Shown: positions 1-13,202 of the stretch, one piece after another
Numbering within the stretch: the first letter of the stretch is position 1
How the letters are laid out: every line of letters begins with the position of its first letter
NCBI GenBank assembly: GCA_945859605.1
Contig: OX243828.1
Coordinates: 21,070,757-21,134,756 of the forward strand
Direction: 5' to 3'
Source of the DNA: Lumbricus rubellus
Lineage: Eukaryota; Annelida; Clitellata; Crassiclitellata; Lumbricidae
DNA length: 64,000 bases
Notes under the pieces: model-generated
The model's input: only the letters and a program-made list of their open reading frames with translations
The model's database searches: none
Told to the model about the DNA's origin: nothing
Made by a program: the position numbers and the translations under genes

Positions 1-280
1 AATGTGACTTGTCTTTGTGATTCAAGTAAAACAATTATGCTAAGAACGAATCATTTTAATTAGCGATTATTAATTAATTAGTAAAGGTCAGTAAGAAGAT
101 TAAATAAAGAATAATCGTTTTGGTAATTTAATTCGTTTGTAAATAGTGACAAACGTTTCTATTGGATATTTCAGGCAGAAGGCAGAATTTTCGAGCAACA
201 GAGAACGACAGATTTTAAGTAGGCGCTATAAAAATGCTACAATACGTTACAATTACATCCTCAATAAAGCCACAATAGGA
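1..280 (+). other. Sequence upstream of the SLC10 start codon
   Basis: AT-rich leader. The frame of the SLC10 exon stays open back to about 146 but holds no ATG, so the open stretch is not evidence of coding. A TTTCAG at about 169-174 could be a 3' splice site, which would put a 5' UTR exon outside the window. No TATA box or other promoter motif stood out. Confidence 0.4.
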
Positions 281-1468
281 ATGGCCGGCTTCCTGTTGAG
301 TCTGGCCTTCATTTCCGCTTCCGGTAGTGGCTCGCCCTCTAGCGGCGCGGCGGCGGCCGCGACCAACTCGCGCCACGCCAACGGTTTCATCTACCTCCAC
401 CTCCAACCACCTGTGCTCAGAGTTCGACCAGGAGAGGTCACCACTGGTCGCGTCAACATCACGATCCACGAGGCCGCTGAGGTGGACACGGCTGGATCGC
501 CCTGGACGATCAAGGTCCGACCGTGCTGCGCCGAACCGGAAGTTGCCGTGCTGGTTCAGGGACCGGAAGTTATGGTCAGACTGGAACACATCCGCTCGAC
601 GGTCTTCTCCTTCGTTGTGGCCGTCCGAGGAGTCCGGATGGGAAGGACCTCGATCAGGTTCTACGTCACGAAGAACTGTTCCAGCTCTGAGGGTGGAGGA
701 GGAGGAAGTGGAATAACCTCCGAGGTCCAGCTGCCTCTGTGCGCGGCACACAGCGATGAGGATCGCGGTCCAGTCGGGAGCAAACCGGAAGTGGCACTTC
801 CGCCGGAAGCGGATATGAGGCGGAACATTCCGGAAGAGGAAAGCGGTGCGCAGACTCGAAGGGTTCAGAGAAGAGACGCTGGAAGGGTTAAAGGTCAAGG
901 AGAGACGGTGGTTGCATCTAACAACCACATTGGAAACGAAACGTTTCATTCTGCTCTGCATTTTGTCTTCCTAAACTTTACCGCCCTGAGGATGAGCGAG
1001 GAAGGGGTCAAGTACAGGTCAAGGTCAAGCTCTGAGGACGTTAAGGCCAATGCTGAGCTGGAACGACTAGGAGCGATGAAGGAAACGTCAAAACCAACCG
1101 CTTCTTCCTCGTCCACAAACTTGCCATCTCTAGGTGGAAACGACCTTGAAAACATCACCGTGACCTTCGCTCCACCACCTGCTCCACATCCGTCGCTCTC
1201 CGTTCCAGTTTACCACGACGGCGTCCAGCACAATGTAAGCGAATCAACCGTCGAGGTGTGGTGGATACCGCAGGAGTACCACGTGATCGTCTGCCGTCCG
1301 GTTGAAAGGTCAACGGTCATCTGGGTCAACTACCTTCTGATGGTCTTGACCGCGGTCAACCTCGTCGGCATTGGAGGTCAAGTGGACTGGACAGAGGTCA
1401 TCGTCCACCTACGAAGGCCGTCCACTCTCGCTCTCGGACTCTTCGCCCGATTCGCCATTTTGCCTGTG
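281..1468 (+). CDS. SLC10-like gene, exon 1
   Basis: Encodes residues 1-396: signal peptide, the extracellular domain with a paired Cys (PCCAEPE), a Gly-rich linker near residue 140, a charged low-complexity part, then the first membrane helix (IWVNYLLMVLTAVNLVGIG) and the start of the next (LALGLFARFAILPV). The donor is GTG|gtcagt at 1468/1469, phase 0. The frame stays open to 1528 inside the intron, but SLC10 similarity stops at the donor. Confidence 0.85.
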
Positions 1469-4400
1469 GTCAGTGTTTCTTTCCTAACCATCACAATTCA
1501 CAATTTATTATTCATTTTTATTCAATAAATTAATTATTGATTACAATAATTATTATTTAAAACATTTGCTTAAAACAATTGCTTGGAACTATTACTTGGA
1601 ACAACTACTTAAAACAATTAGCCTACTCAAAGCATTTACTTAAAACTAATGCTTAAATTAGGACTGCTATTCGATTAAAGAATTTAATCGAAACTATTCG
1701 CTTGATTAGGCCTAGTCGATTAATTTCTTTTAATAGCAATTAGCTGCAAATTGATAGCAACAACATTAGCCCCAGTAATGACGATTTTTTCGCGGCGCTC
1801 ACAAAGTCGCCCCCAAACTTTCAAAATCACTCGAAAACGTCCATCGTTTGAATTACATAGCAGAGAAATCAAGCAGGTTTGCAGTATTTTCGATGGCATT
1901 ATAGGCAGACTTTGCGCGGCCACAAAATTTCTGAGCTGCTCCTCAAAAAGAGTGGTGTCTTGGGTATCCAGCACCAGTACTTACGATTTTTTGGCGGCGC
2001 TCACTAAGTCGCCCCAAAACTTTCAATATCACTCAAAAACGTCCATCGTTCGAATTACATAGCAGAGAAATCAAACAGGTTTGCAGTATTTTCGATGGCA
2101 TTATAGGCAGACTTTGCGTGGCCACAAAATTTCTGAGCTGCTCCTCAAAAATAGTGAGGTAGGCCTATTGGGTATCCAACACCAGTACTTACGATTTTTT
2201 GGCGGCGCTCACAAAATCGCCCCCAAACTTTCAAAATCACTCGAAAACCGTCCATCGTTCGAATTACATAGCAAATAAATCAAGCAGGTTTGCAGAGTTT
2301 TAGATGGCATTATAGGCAGACTTTGCGCGGCCACAAAATTTCTGAGCTGCTCCTCAAAACCAGTGTGTTCTTGGGTATGCAGCCCCAGTAACCAGGATTT
2401 TCTGTCGGTGCTCTAAAAGTCATCCAACACTCCCAAAATCACTTAAAACCGTCCATCGTTCGAATTGCATAGCATTGCAATCGGGCCGGATTGCAACATT
2501 CCCGGAGTCATTTTCGGCAGACTTTGCGCGGCCACAAAATTTCTGAGCTGCTCGTCAAAAAGAGTAGTGTCTTGGGTATCCAACACCAGTGCTTACGATT
2601 TTTTGGCGGCGCTCACAAAGTCGCCCCCAAACTTTCAAAATCACTCGAAAACGTCCATCGTTCGAATTACATAGCAGAGAAATCAAGCAGGTTTGCAGTA
2701 TTTTCGATGGCATTATAGGCAGACTTTGCGCGGCCACAAAATTTCTGAGCTGCTCCTCAAAAATAGTGAGGTAGGCCTATTGGGTATCCAACACCAGTAC
2801 TTACGATTTTTTGGCGGCGCTCACAAAATCGCCCCCAAACTTTCAAAATCACTCGAAAACCGTCCATCGTTCGAATTACATAGCAAATAAATCAAGCAGG
2901 TTTGCAGAGTTTTAGATGGCATTATAGGCAGACTTTGCGCGGCCACAAAATTTCTGAGCTGCTCCTCAAAACCAGTGTGTTCTTGGGTATGCAGCCCCAG
3001 TAACCAGGATTTTCTGTCGGTGCTCTAAAAGTCATCCAACACTCCCAAAATCACTTAAAACCGTCCATCGTTCGAATTGCATAGCATTGCAATCGGGCCG
3101 GATTGCAACATTCCCGGAGTCATTTTCGGCAGACTTTGCGCGGCCACAAAATTTCTGAGCTGCTCGTCAAAAAGAGTAGTGTCTTGGGTATCCAACACCA
3201 GTACTTACGATTTTTTGGCGGCGCTCACAAAGTCGCCCCCAAACTTTCAAAATCACTCGAAAACGTCCATCGTTCGAATTACATAGCAGAGAAATCAAGC
3301 AGGTTTGCAGTATTTTCGATGGCATTATAGGCAGACTTTGCGCGGCCACAAAATTTCTGAGCTGCTCCTCAAAAATAGTGAGGTATTGGGTATCCAACAC
3401 CAGCACTTACGATTTTTGGCGGCGCTCACAAAGTCGCCCCGAAACTTTCAAAATCACTCGAAAACCGTCCATCGTTCGAATTACATATAGCAGAGAAATC
3501 AAGCAGGTTTGCAGAGTTTTAGATGGCATTATAGGCAGACTTTGCGCGGCCACAAAATGTCTGAGCTGCTCCAAAAAAAGAGTATGCTTTTGTGTGTTCA
3601 GACCCAATAATCACGATTTTTTGGCGGCGCTAAAAAAGTTGCCCCAAACTCCCAAAATCACTCGAAATCCGTCCATCGTTCAAGTTGCCTATAGCATTGG
3701 AATCGGGCCGGATTGCAACATTCTCGGAGGCATTTTCGTCAGACTTTGCGCGGCCACAAAATTTCTGAGCTGCTCATCAAAAAGAGTGTGCTCTTGGGTT
3801 TTAAACCCCAGTAATCACGATTTTTGGCGGCGCTAAAAAGGTTGCCCTGTCCTCCCAAAATCACTCGAAACCGTCCATCGCTCGAATTGCATGGCATTGG
3901 AATCAGGCAGAATCTGAAAATGGCGTTGGCGTGCCAACCGTCCACCCAAAATGTTGCGTCTCGGCGATCGTCCTTCGGCCAACTTCAGGACCAAATCTCC
4001 GCCTTTGAGTATAGGGCTGGACGTCCATCCTCTTATATGCCGAGGCTAAGAAACTGATGTCGTTCACAGTGATCGCGTGCCCTTCTTTTAATCTAGCCTA
4101 CTATTGCAATAGTAACCTAGAAACCTTGTTTCGTTTTAATTTCCTGTTTCTTTCCTTATTCCGTTAATTAATATCATCCGCTTTTTCTATGCACAAAATC
4201 ACAAACTCGCTGGACATGACAATAATCCCTCAACCAAAAACCAATTCGAGTCACCCGACAATATCCCTCTAAATAAAGCGTGGAACTCGCCACCCCCGGA
4301 TCCACCCTCCATCCCACCCTCCCTCCCTCCTTCCACCGTTGTCGTTCCAACAACGTGAACAACACGCGCGACAACGACTATGCAACGACGGTTGCACCGT

Positions 4401-4793
4401 GCACGTTGCAGCAGGAAAACACGACGTCGTCGTCGGCGGCGCCGAGATATTAATCGGATCTTGCTCGGAGCGATCCATCTCACGTCGAGTCGGCCATCTT
4501 AATCCGGAAGAAACGTCCGGCCAGCCGAAGACGCTCCGTGTAACTTGCTATCCGTCATCGTAATAGGATCGATCCGGATCGTAGCACATCCGCCCTCCCC
4601 CCAACGCTCTCCCTTCCCAATCCCAACCCCTCCTGCTCCCCCTACCCTACTCCACCCCCCGGATACAACAGCCCCACTGGTCCTGTAACACGCTTGATGG
4701 GTTGGACGGGTTATAAGCGAAACTGCGGCCTTTATTATTGGAACGCGTGCGTTGATCGAGTGTATACATACACACACGCAGACAAAGACAGAC

Positions 4794-4844
<51 letters not shown>

Positions 4845-7800
4845 GACAGACAGACAGAGACAGACACAGAGAGAGGCATAGACACACGTACGCACACGTA
4901 CATGGACACGGTCTCGATTTTGGGTGGTCGATGACGCGCGAAATTGAAATTGTCGTCTGATTGGCGCCTGCGTGTTTACGTCACGATGACGTTGCAATGA
5001 CTCATCGTGCTTTTTTATTCATCGCTGGTGTGCACAAAGTATATCGTTGCAGTTAATTCGAAGTGGACAATAATTAATGTTGTTATTAATACTCATTATT
5101 ATTATTTTTGTGCTTCTTCTTCTTCTAAACTTTTTCATCTGACATTTTTTCTATTCGCGTCTTTCTTAGAAATAGGCTACGAATAGACAGATTTCCACAG
5201 AAATCAATTCCAAATAATAATCGTCATCAGCAGTAGGATTAGGACTAGGCCCTACGCCTAGTAGGCTAGTTTCAGCTTAACAACATCGCGCTATAATAGG
5301 CCTAATAAAGATCATCAACGTCGACCCCCTTCCTTATCCAGGCGTGGGACTGGCACTTACATGTATATGCAGTGGCCAAACCATAATATTCGAATAAAAC
5401 CTTACGTTGTGTTTAACGGCATCTTTTCGATGTCATTGGCCTAACTATCATGTCATGAATAAGACTGACCAGTCAAAAGATTTCTCCAATGTAGCGATTA
5501 GCAGTTGGCCTAGTTGTTAGTAGTTGCTGTTTAACGTCACTGTGTGGTAACAATGACCATAATTAGCGACGTCGTCCTCCTTTATCCAGGCTTGGGGCTG
5601 GCACTGGCAGTGTGCGACCAGTGGCGGAGTTAGTCACTTAGTATCAAACAATGTAGTTCTAAACAGCAGCAATTCATTGCAACTGACGATTATTTAGATC
5701 TGTGAATGACGCGTTTTAAAGGTGTCCATTGTATCAACATTATATCACACGCCCCAAAATTCATCCAGTCATTCATTTCAATAATTTATATGGCGCCTCT
5801 TCAAGAAACCCCAATCAGGGGCGCTCCCAGTTCAATCACGGTGATGCAAATGACGTCGGATTTTCCTTTCATGTTGTAACACTTCGCTTTAAATCTATGT
5901 ACATGTAAAGGCATTTTAGCACCGATGTCCATGACAGCTGCCATCCACTAAATCCTATGTTTAATCAATCTAGACGTCTCTGGAGAAGTTCCTCCCCCAG
6001 GAATTACATCCCTCAAGAAAAATTCTATATGTGTTGTGTACATGTATATGCATACCATTTCCGCCCCTCTCTTCTTCTCCCACCCCCGAAAAAATCATGC
6101 GCGTAAGATCCCCCCCCCCCCAAAAAAAAAATCGGCGGCTCCTGTTTGCATAATAATTCGACAGCGATGCATTGATGCACTAAAAAGTCATTCAGATTTA
6201 AAAGTCTTCTTCTGGTTCTCTGCCCCTAGGCAGGTTCGGCTGTCCAATGTCGCCACTCTTCCCTCCTCTGGGCCTTCTCCTTTAGTCTTTGGTAACCGAT
6301 CCTCTTCATCAGCGTGTCCAGCAACATCTGTCGTGGTCTTCCTCTTGTTCGTTTCCCCTCCATTTTTCCTTCTATCACCGCTTTCACCAGACTGTCTCCT
6401 CTTAGTATATGCCCTATCCATTTCTTTTGTCTTTCTCTGATGGTCTTTATCATTGTTCTTTCCTCCCCAACCCTTTCCAGCACTTCCTCGTTTGTTCTGT
6501 GTTCCGTCCAGCTGATCTTCTCCATTCTTCTCCACGTCCACATTTCAAACGCTTCGATTTTCTTTATGTCTTCTTTTCGCATGGTCCAGGTTTCGGAGCC
6601 ATACATTTAACCATAGATTTAAAAGTAAAGAATTTTATTTAAGAGGAGCGGCTGCTAGCGGGTGCCGAGTTCTGTCTTGTCGTTTTCGCTTGTTTTCCCC
6701 GGTTCTGCTCTTTAGGCGCCCTTGTAGCGGTATGGCCGCGTGACGGCGCCATATAAATTGTCGTTATTATTATGGAATTCTTATGTTTATCGGAAATATT
6801 TTGACATAAAGACCAAAAGAAACGAAAAAGGCCGAAATAAACAAATCGTCGGTCAAAGGTGTCATCAGTGCCAGGGTCAGCAGTTACCGTCCGCACAAAA
6901 CGGTCGTTTCTTTCGCCCCCAGAAACCTGAATTGGCCCCTCCCCCTCCCCATAGCAGGAAATTGGATTAAACATTGGTTGTGATCGAACCTGCTCCCCTT
7001 AACGCGACTATTATTTAAATAAATCCAACATCTATTCCTTTTTATCTATCCATCTGAATCTATTAAAGCACAAATAACCGATCCAACTTCTATTCTGGCG
7101 TATTTTTTTCCCCGATAATCAAACTTCTAGGCTATTTAGGCAAAACACCTTATCGATCCAACAATTCCAATGGGGTATAATTTAGAACGCTAATAGGCCT
7201 TCGATGAATTGCCATGAGAAAAAATCCACAGTCATACCTTGCATGAGAACAAAAAACACAATCATGCGTTGAGCGATAATATCAGAACGCATTCATTCAT
7301 TCAGAGCATTTATATAGCGCCCCTTCAAGAAACTACTCAGAGGCGCTCAACACAGAAGCCCAACAAACTTTAAAAATCAAATAACAGCGTACGCTTGAAG
7401 CGCAATACTTGCAGAAAAATTACCCGATTGGACCCCTTTATTTAATGTGCCACGATTATGACTTATAATAATGAGTACTAATTTTTGTCTTAAACTCAGT
7501 TAACGTGATATTAGGGCAGTTTGTAAGATCCTAATATTATAGTTGAGCATGGTTAGTTTAAAAGGTGTCTAAGCGAAGCATTGGCTTTCATGACACCGCC
7601 ACTAATAATAATGTCGCACTATGCCAGTCGCAAGCCTGTATAAAGGAGGAGGGCGTCGCTAATAACCTTTGTTATCACACAGTGACGTTAAACCGCAACT
7701 ATGCTCACTCACTTATTGGATATCTTGATGCATTAATTTCCGCTGTGCTAGCGACATCTGTGGATTGTTTACGGCAACCTAAAGGGTACTCAATGGATTT

Positions 7801-10800
7801 GATTTGGTAGAATTGCTTACAGATCGATTAAACGCAGTTAACATGAAGCATTCCTTAAGATGCAATACATCAGGTTGCTTTTCTAATTACTTTCAACTAG
7901 GCCCACCAGTATAGATAGATTGAAATCAGCATTTAACTCAATAGGCGAGCTTATTCAATTATAGCTGAGACTAATAAAAATGGTGTCTATAGCAGAGCAA
8001 TTTATTTCATTAATCTCCACTGCGCTAGCGACATCCATTAATTTTCTCCTGATCGTTGACGGCCACGTTATGGGTACTGGATGGAATTAAGTAAGTTAGT
8101 AAGTATATTCTTAATATAAAAATATAATTATTCTTTAATATAATATTCTTTAATATGATATTATTTAACATGATATTCTTTAATACAATCTTTAATTAAA
8201 CGCAATTAACAGGAAGCATTTCCATTAACCTCCACAACATCGGGCTGTGCGAAGGTGATTTAATTGAGTGGCCCTCCTCCTTTGACAAGCTTTAGGACTG
8301 GCACCAACAGACAGTAGAATAATTATATTATTATTTTAATTGATGTATCGTTTCTTGGAGCAACGAGCATAAACATTTCTCCATGCATTATCAACGCTTA
8401 GATCCATTATTTATGAGGCCGCACAGCTCCATCTAGCTATATAGTGCTAGACTCATATTTTCTGTCCTGGTCATCATTTCAATTCATAGAAATGCATCTG
8501 CTATATATCAGTATATAAACATGTAGGTAGAGGGCCGGATTAAGAAATGTGGGGCCCTGTTCGGGAAATTTTTTGCGGATCATGATCCGAAAATTCTGAT
8601 GACCGATTTTGTCTGACAAAAAAATTGACGACCATTTTTTAGTCGTTTGGTCGAAATTTTATTATACATGTTCATTTTATATTATATACTATATTATATA
8701 TGCACTAGCGTACCCGGCCACGCGTTGCTGTGGCTGAAAAGAGCATCCAACCGTCTCCATTACCCTTCCCCTTTCCCTCCCCTCTTTCTCCTCCCTCCCA
8801 CCTCCCCTCCCCCTTTCCCTTCCCCTCCACAACTTTCCGAGATCACACACACAAACGCAGTTACATTTTTATTTATATAGACATCACTTATTTCGAATGT
8901 ATGCAATAAGTCTGTGCTGTGGTTTTTGGTTAGTTTGGTCTGACCCTGGTCGAACTGCTCCACCCTTCCGACCTCGTCATCCTCGGGTCGTTGGTCATTC
9001 TCTGCACACCGACAGATGGCGTCAGTTGTCTTCTCATTCTTCTCGTCGACGGTGATTTGACGCTGAGCATCCTGCTCGCCACTGTCAACAACTTCGCAGC
9101 ATTCGGTCAGTCAACCATCGTGCACACACGCATAAAAAATATGTATGAATATGTGTATATATTATTATATAATACTAGCTGAACCCGGCCACGCGTTGCT
9201 GTGGCAGAAAAGACCGTCCTCTGCCTCCAATCCTCCCCCTCTCTCCCCCTCCTCCTCTCTCCCCCTCGCCCCCTCCCCCTCTCTCCTCCGCCCTCTCCCC
9301 GCCCCTCCCCCTTCCCTCCCCTCCCCCTCTTCCTCCTCTATTCCCCCGGCCCCTCTCCCCTCCCCTTCCCCCTCCCACCCCTCCCCTCCCCTCCACTCCC
9401 CTTACATCCTCCATCTCTCCTCTCCCTCTTCGTCCCGCTCCTTCCCTTCCTTTCCTCCTTCGCACCGTCCCTTTCCGACACGGGGCGACCATGGGCGTCC
9501 GCAGGAATTTTTCTAGGGGGGCGCAGACTTTTACATAATTGTCACAGGGGCCCAATAGGTTGTCGAAATAACCGATCACTCCACCTTCGACGCTTGCTCC
9601 TTCTGCGCTGGCTCCCTCTCGATCAGCTAGCACGGAACCCAGCATGCGAAAAAATCATATATGCATTCATTGTCAAAACTTATGATAGGCCTATAATAGG
9701 CCTAGCCTAGTTAAATTGTATGTGACTGAAATCTGACCTTACTCTTGAAATAACAATTGCAATCGTCTGGGTCCTTAATATATCCAAACTGATTTATCCC
9801 TTCATAGATCCGCTTTTGCTGTCTGAAACAGTACTGTTTCCGAAGTACGATATCGCCCACATGTACAATTTAGACCTATAGGCCTACATACACTCATTAT
9901 ACAGAGACCGGATAAACGATCTTCAGTCTGGTTGCGGAACGAATGAATCCATGTTGGCATGTTCCTACCCTTCTTATATAATCGTACCGTATCGAATGAC
10001 CTTTCTATGGTGCCCGCTGTAGGCTTATAATACGGGTACCGGTATGGTATTTAGTTTAAACTCTGGCCAATTATAGAACTCAACTTCAAGCGAAAACGAA
10101 ACACCTTTTGACTGCCTGTTTCGTTCCTAACAAATTGTCCTTCGCTCAATCGCTCTACCTCGAGCGGGAAGTTTTTGTCTCTTGTGTTGGGGGGGTTGGG
10201 ACTTAATTCAACCTGTCAGCGAGGTCGTAACTTTCCCCAAGATAGAGGTAGCCTATTGACTTATTCCACTGCTCACAACTATGATACTTCTCCCCTTCTC
10301 TCTCTCCCCTCGCACATTATATATTGTTGGGATTGCATGGACCTTTCATTCATTCATTCACTCTGTCATTCATTCATACTTGCACTGACGTATAGCCGCA
10401 CCCCATTTTAGATCGTATAAATAGAAGTGTTTCTGAGGCTAGGAGGACCGGTCATAGTTAAGTTAGTTAAGCTGCTTTGTTGTGTGCCATTGTGTGGCCT
10501 GTCAGTTTTGTACGAACCCATGGTGGTTACGTTTTATTCATTACTAGAAGGGGTACCCGGCGTTGCCCGGGAAATTCAGGATACGACCCGCTCCGGCCAC
10601 AACCCAACCACACCACACCCCCACCTCCACCCCCACCTCGTACAACCCCACCCCTCCACCCACCCTACCCCCACAACACCTCCACCCCAAACTCCCACCC
10701 CGTCCACCCGCCTCCACCCTACCCCTCCACCCCACCTCCACCCCACCTCAAGTCCCACCCCCACGCCGTACACCCCACCCCTCAACCCGGCAACAGCCCA

Positions 10801-13163
10801 ACCACACCACACACCCCACCTCCTCCCCCACCTCCACGCCCCAAAGCTCCACCCCACCCTATACACCTCAACCCGCCACACCCCACCCCTCCGCCACACC
10901 TCCACCCCGCCTTCACCACACCTTCAACCTTCACCCCAAACTCCCACCCTGTCCACCCACGCAGTTCACCCGCCCCACCCTACCCCCTCCACGCTCCACA
11001 CCGCCACCCCACCTCCACCCCCAAAGACACATCCCGTACACCCCACTCTCTCCACCCGCCCCCACCTCTCCATTCGCCTCCATCCCACCCCTCCACCCCA
11101 CCTCTCACCACACCCCCACCTCCACCTCCACACGAAACCCCCACCCCACCCCGTTCAACCGCCCCACCCTATCTCCTCCACCCCACCACCCCACCCTCAC
11201 ACTACCCTTCATCCCGCCCCCACCCCAATCCCGCCCATCCCAACCCACCCCTCCACCAACCCCACCCCATCTTCGCCCCCACCCCACCCCCCTTCAACCT
11301 CGGTACACCCGGTGAAATTTTATTTTTTGGAGAAAAAATTCCTCCCACGCCCCCCCCCCCAAACCCAAACCCACCCGACCGACAACACCCCACCACACTC
11401 CGACCTAACCACCTGTACACCACCCGTGAAATTTGGGTTTTCGTGAACTCCTTTCGCCAATTATATAATGACCATGCACGCGTTTTAAAAGGTGTTTAAT
11501 AAACTGCCGTCTTCGCCTCCCCCATCGCGACCCCAGTGGTGGGGGAGATTCGCCAACCACCCAACTGGGTGGTTTCGATGGCCCTCTGTCTAGGTGCAAA
11601 GTTTGAAATCAATACCTGAATTTTATGGAAAAAAATTTGGGGGTTTTGCCCCCCATTTTGGCCCCCATGGTGGGGGAGATTCGCAAACCCCCCAACTTTG
11701 CGTCTCATGCCCAGACGGACACAGTAGTGAAGATTTGGAGTGAAAAGCTCGAAAACTGTGGAAATGCATTCCGGTCAAACAGACAGACACACAGACACAC
11801 AGACACACATAGTTTCTTCTTTATTATTATAGATTTGAGTCTCCATTATTGTGGAAGACACCTGTAATAGGCATAGATACTAGCTTAAGTTCGTCTTCGT
11901 TTTCCGCTTTATTTTCTGTTTCTGTACAGTAAGTACCGTTGCAATTGATTTGTTAATATATCTGAAAATTTTCGAATGTTTTTTCTTTCATGGTTTAGCC
12001 TATATACACATACTCATAACAACTAGCTAACAAAATATATATATACCATCATATCAAGTATCAGCTTGATGTCAAAAACTCTTCTCTCCCTCCTCTCTTC
12101 TTTTCTCTCTGTCCCCTTCTACCTCTTCCTCTCTGTCTCTCGCTGGCACCCTCGCCCTTGGCTGGCATCTGAGGGAAGAAGCTGATTTATTAGTCAGAGT
12201 CAGACACTGTCGCTCCAGCCAGTGCCAATTAAGTTTGCTTATAATGTGTGTATGTGTGTGTCTATTCGCGTTTCACCAGCTGGACCTAGCTGTTATCTCG
12301 CAGTGATCACCTGAAACAACACAAGAGCCGCTCTTAACGGGAACACGATACCAATAATTTTACTTGTCAATTAGGCGACACGAATGAATGCATTGTTGCC
12401 GTATTGGGGTCACAGTATGAATTTTAACATTACCATGAGAGAAGTTTGTACCTATATGTTGTGCGTGACAATGCGTCCAAAGAAAGTTATAATAGGACAT
12501 AGATCCAACTTGTAGAACGCACCGATAACCACATTGAAAATTACGTTGCAATGATCATAACTAAATATTCTAAATTTATTATGCCAATATGCGAAAAATC
12601 CAGGGGGGCGCACTTGCGCCCCCCTGCGGACGCCCATGGGGGCGACAGCGACGCGGAACAGAGCGACGCGGAACATCAAAAAGGCCGGAATCGAATGTGT
12701 TGAAATGCGCTACATAAACGGAACACGCGCCCGAGCAAAGCCTATCGGCGGGCGTAAAACGGTCGAATTTGCAGATCTTTTACAAAAGAAATAACTTTCA
12801 CTTCGATTCGACCGATTGAGACTTAAAATTCAAACCGTCCATAACAAAAAGAAATAACTTTCACTTCGATTCGACCGATTGTGAGTTCAAATTGAAACCG
12901 TCCAAATGCATTGGGCAAAAATAGCTCGCGTTTAAAAATGGCGGTTGCGGCAAGGTTCATATAGCGCATATTCAACTCGGAATCGGTCGAATGGAAGTGA
13001 AAGTTGTTTTTTTGTTGTAGAAGATTTTGGAAAAAAAGCATTATACAAACCTGCGCCTATATTAACGGAACGTTTTGCTGCAATTTTGAAAAGAATCGGT
13101 CCAGTACTTACCAAGATCCTATAAATGGAAGATTCGTGCGAACGCCGTTACATTTTTATATAT

Positions 13164-13202
<39 letters not shown>

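Larger units (their letters stand above)
9490..12638. mobile_element. hAT-like transposon, non-autonomous, 3,149 bp
   Basis: Terminal inverted repeats CATGGGCGTCCGCAGG (9490-9505) and CCTGCGGACGCCCATG (12623-12638) are a perfect 16-bp match. They are flanked by a perfect 8-bp target duplication GGGGCGAC at 9482-9489 and 12639-12646; 8-bp duplications are the hAT hallmark. No transposase frame was found inside. It carries a nested repeat at about 10540-11835. Confidence 0.85.
9173..13166 (+). repeat. Same repeat family, interrupted by a hAT-like element
   Basis: The left part (9173-9489) has the ACTAGCTGAACCCGGCCACG start and a CT-rich tract; the right part (12639-13166) resumes and ends CGCCGTTACATTTTTATATA. 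Removing 9490-12638 plus one 8-bp duplication joins the two parts into one repeat. The right part has two direct ~65-bp copies (12784-12905) with GATTCGACCGATTG and a third inverted at about 12975-13010. Confidence 0.65.

Noticed and set aside
1775..3960. CRISPR-like regular repeats
   Set aside because: The whole ~204-bp unit repeats without unique spacers, in animal DNA; it is a satellite.
4499..4997. Cys/Val/Leu/Ser-rich reverse frames
   Set aside because: They are translations of the CAGA microsatellite.
10427..11499. Long Pro/Thr/His-rich frames on the + strand and Gly/Trp/Val-rich frames on the - strand
   Set aside because: The DNA is a C-rich minisatellite with few stop-forming words, so all frames are open at once; there is no start context, domain or splice support.
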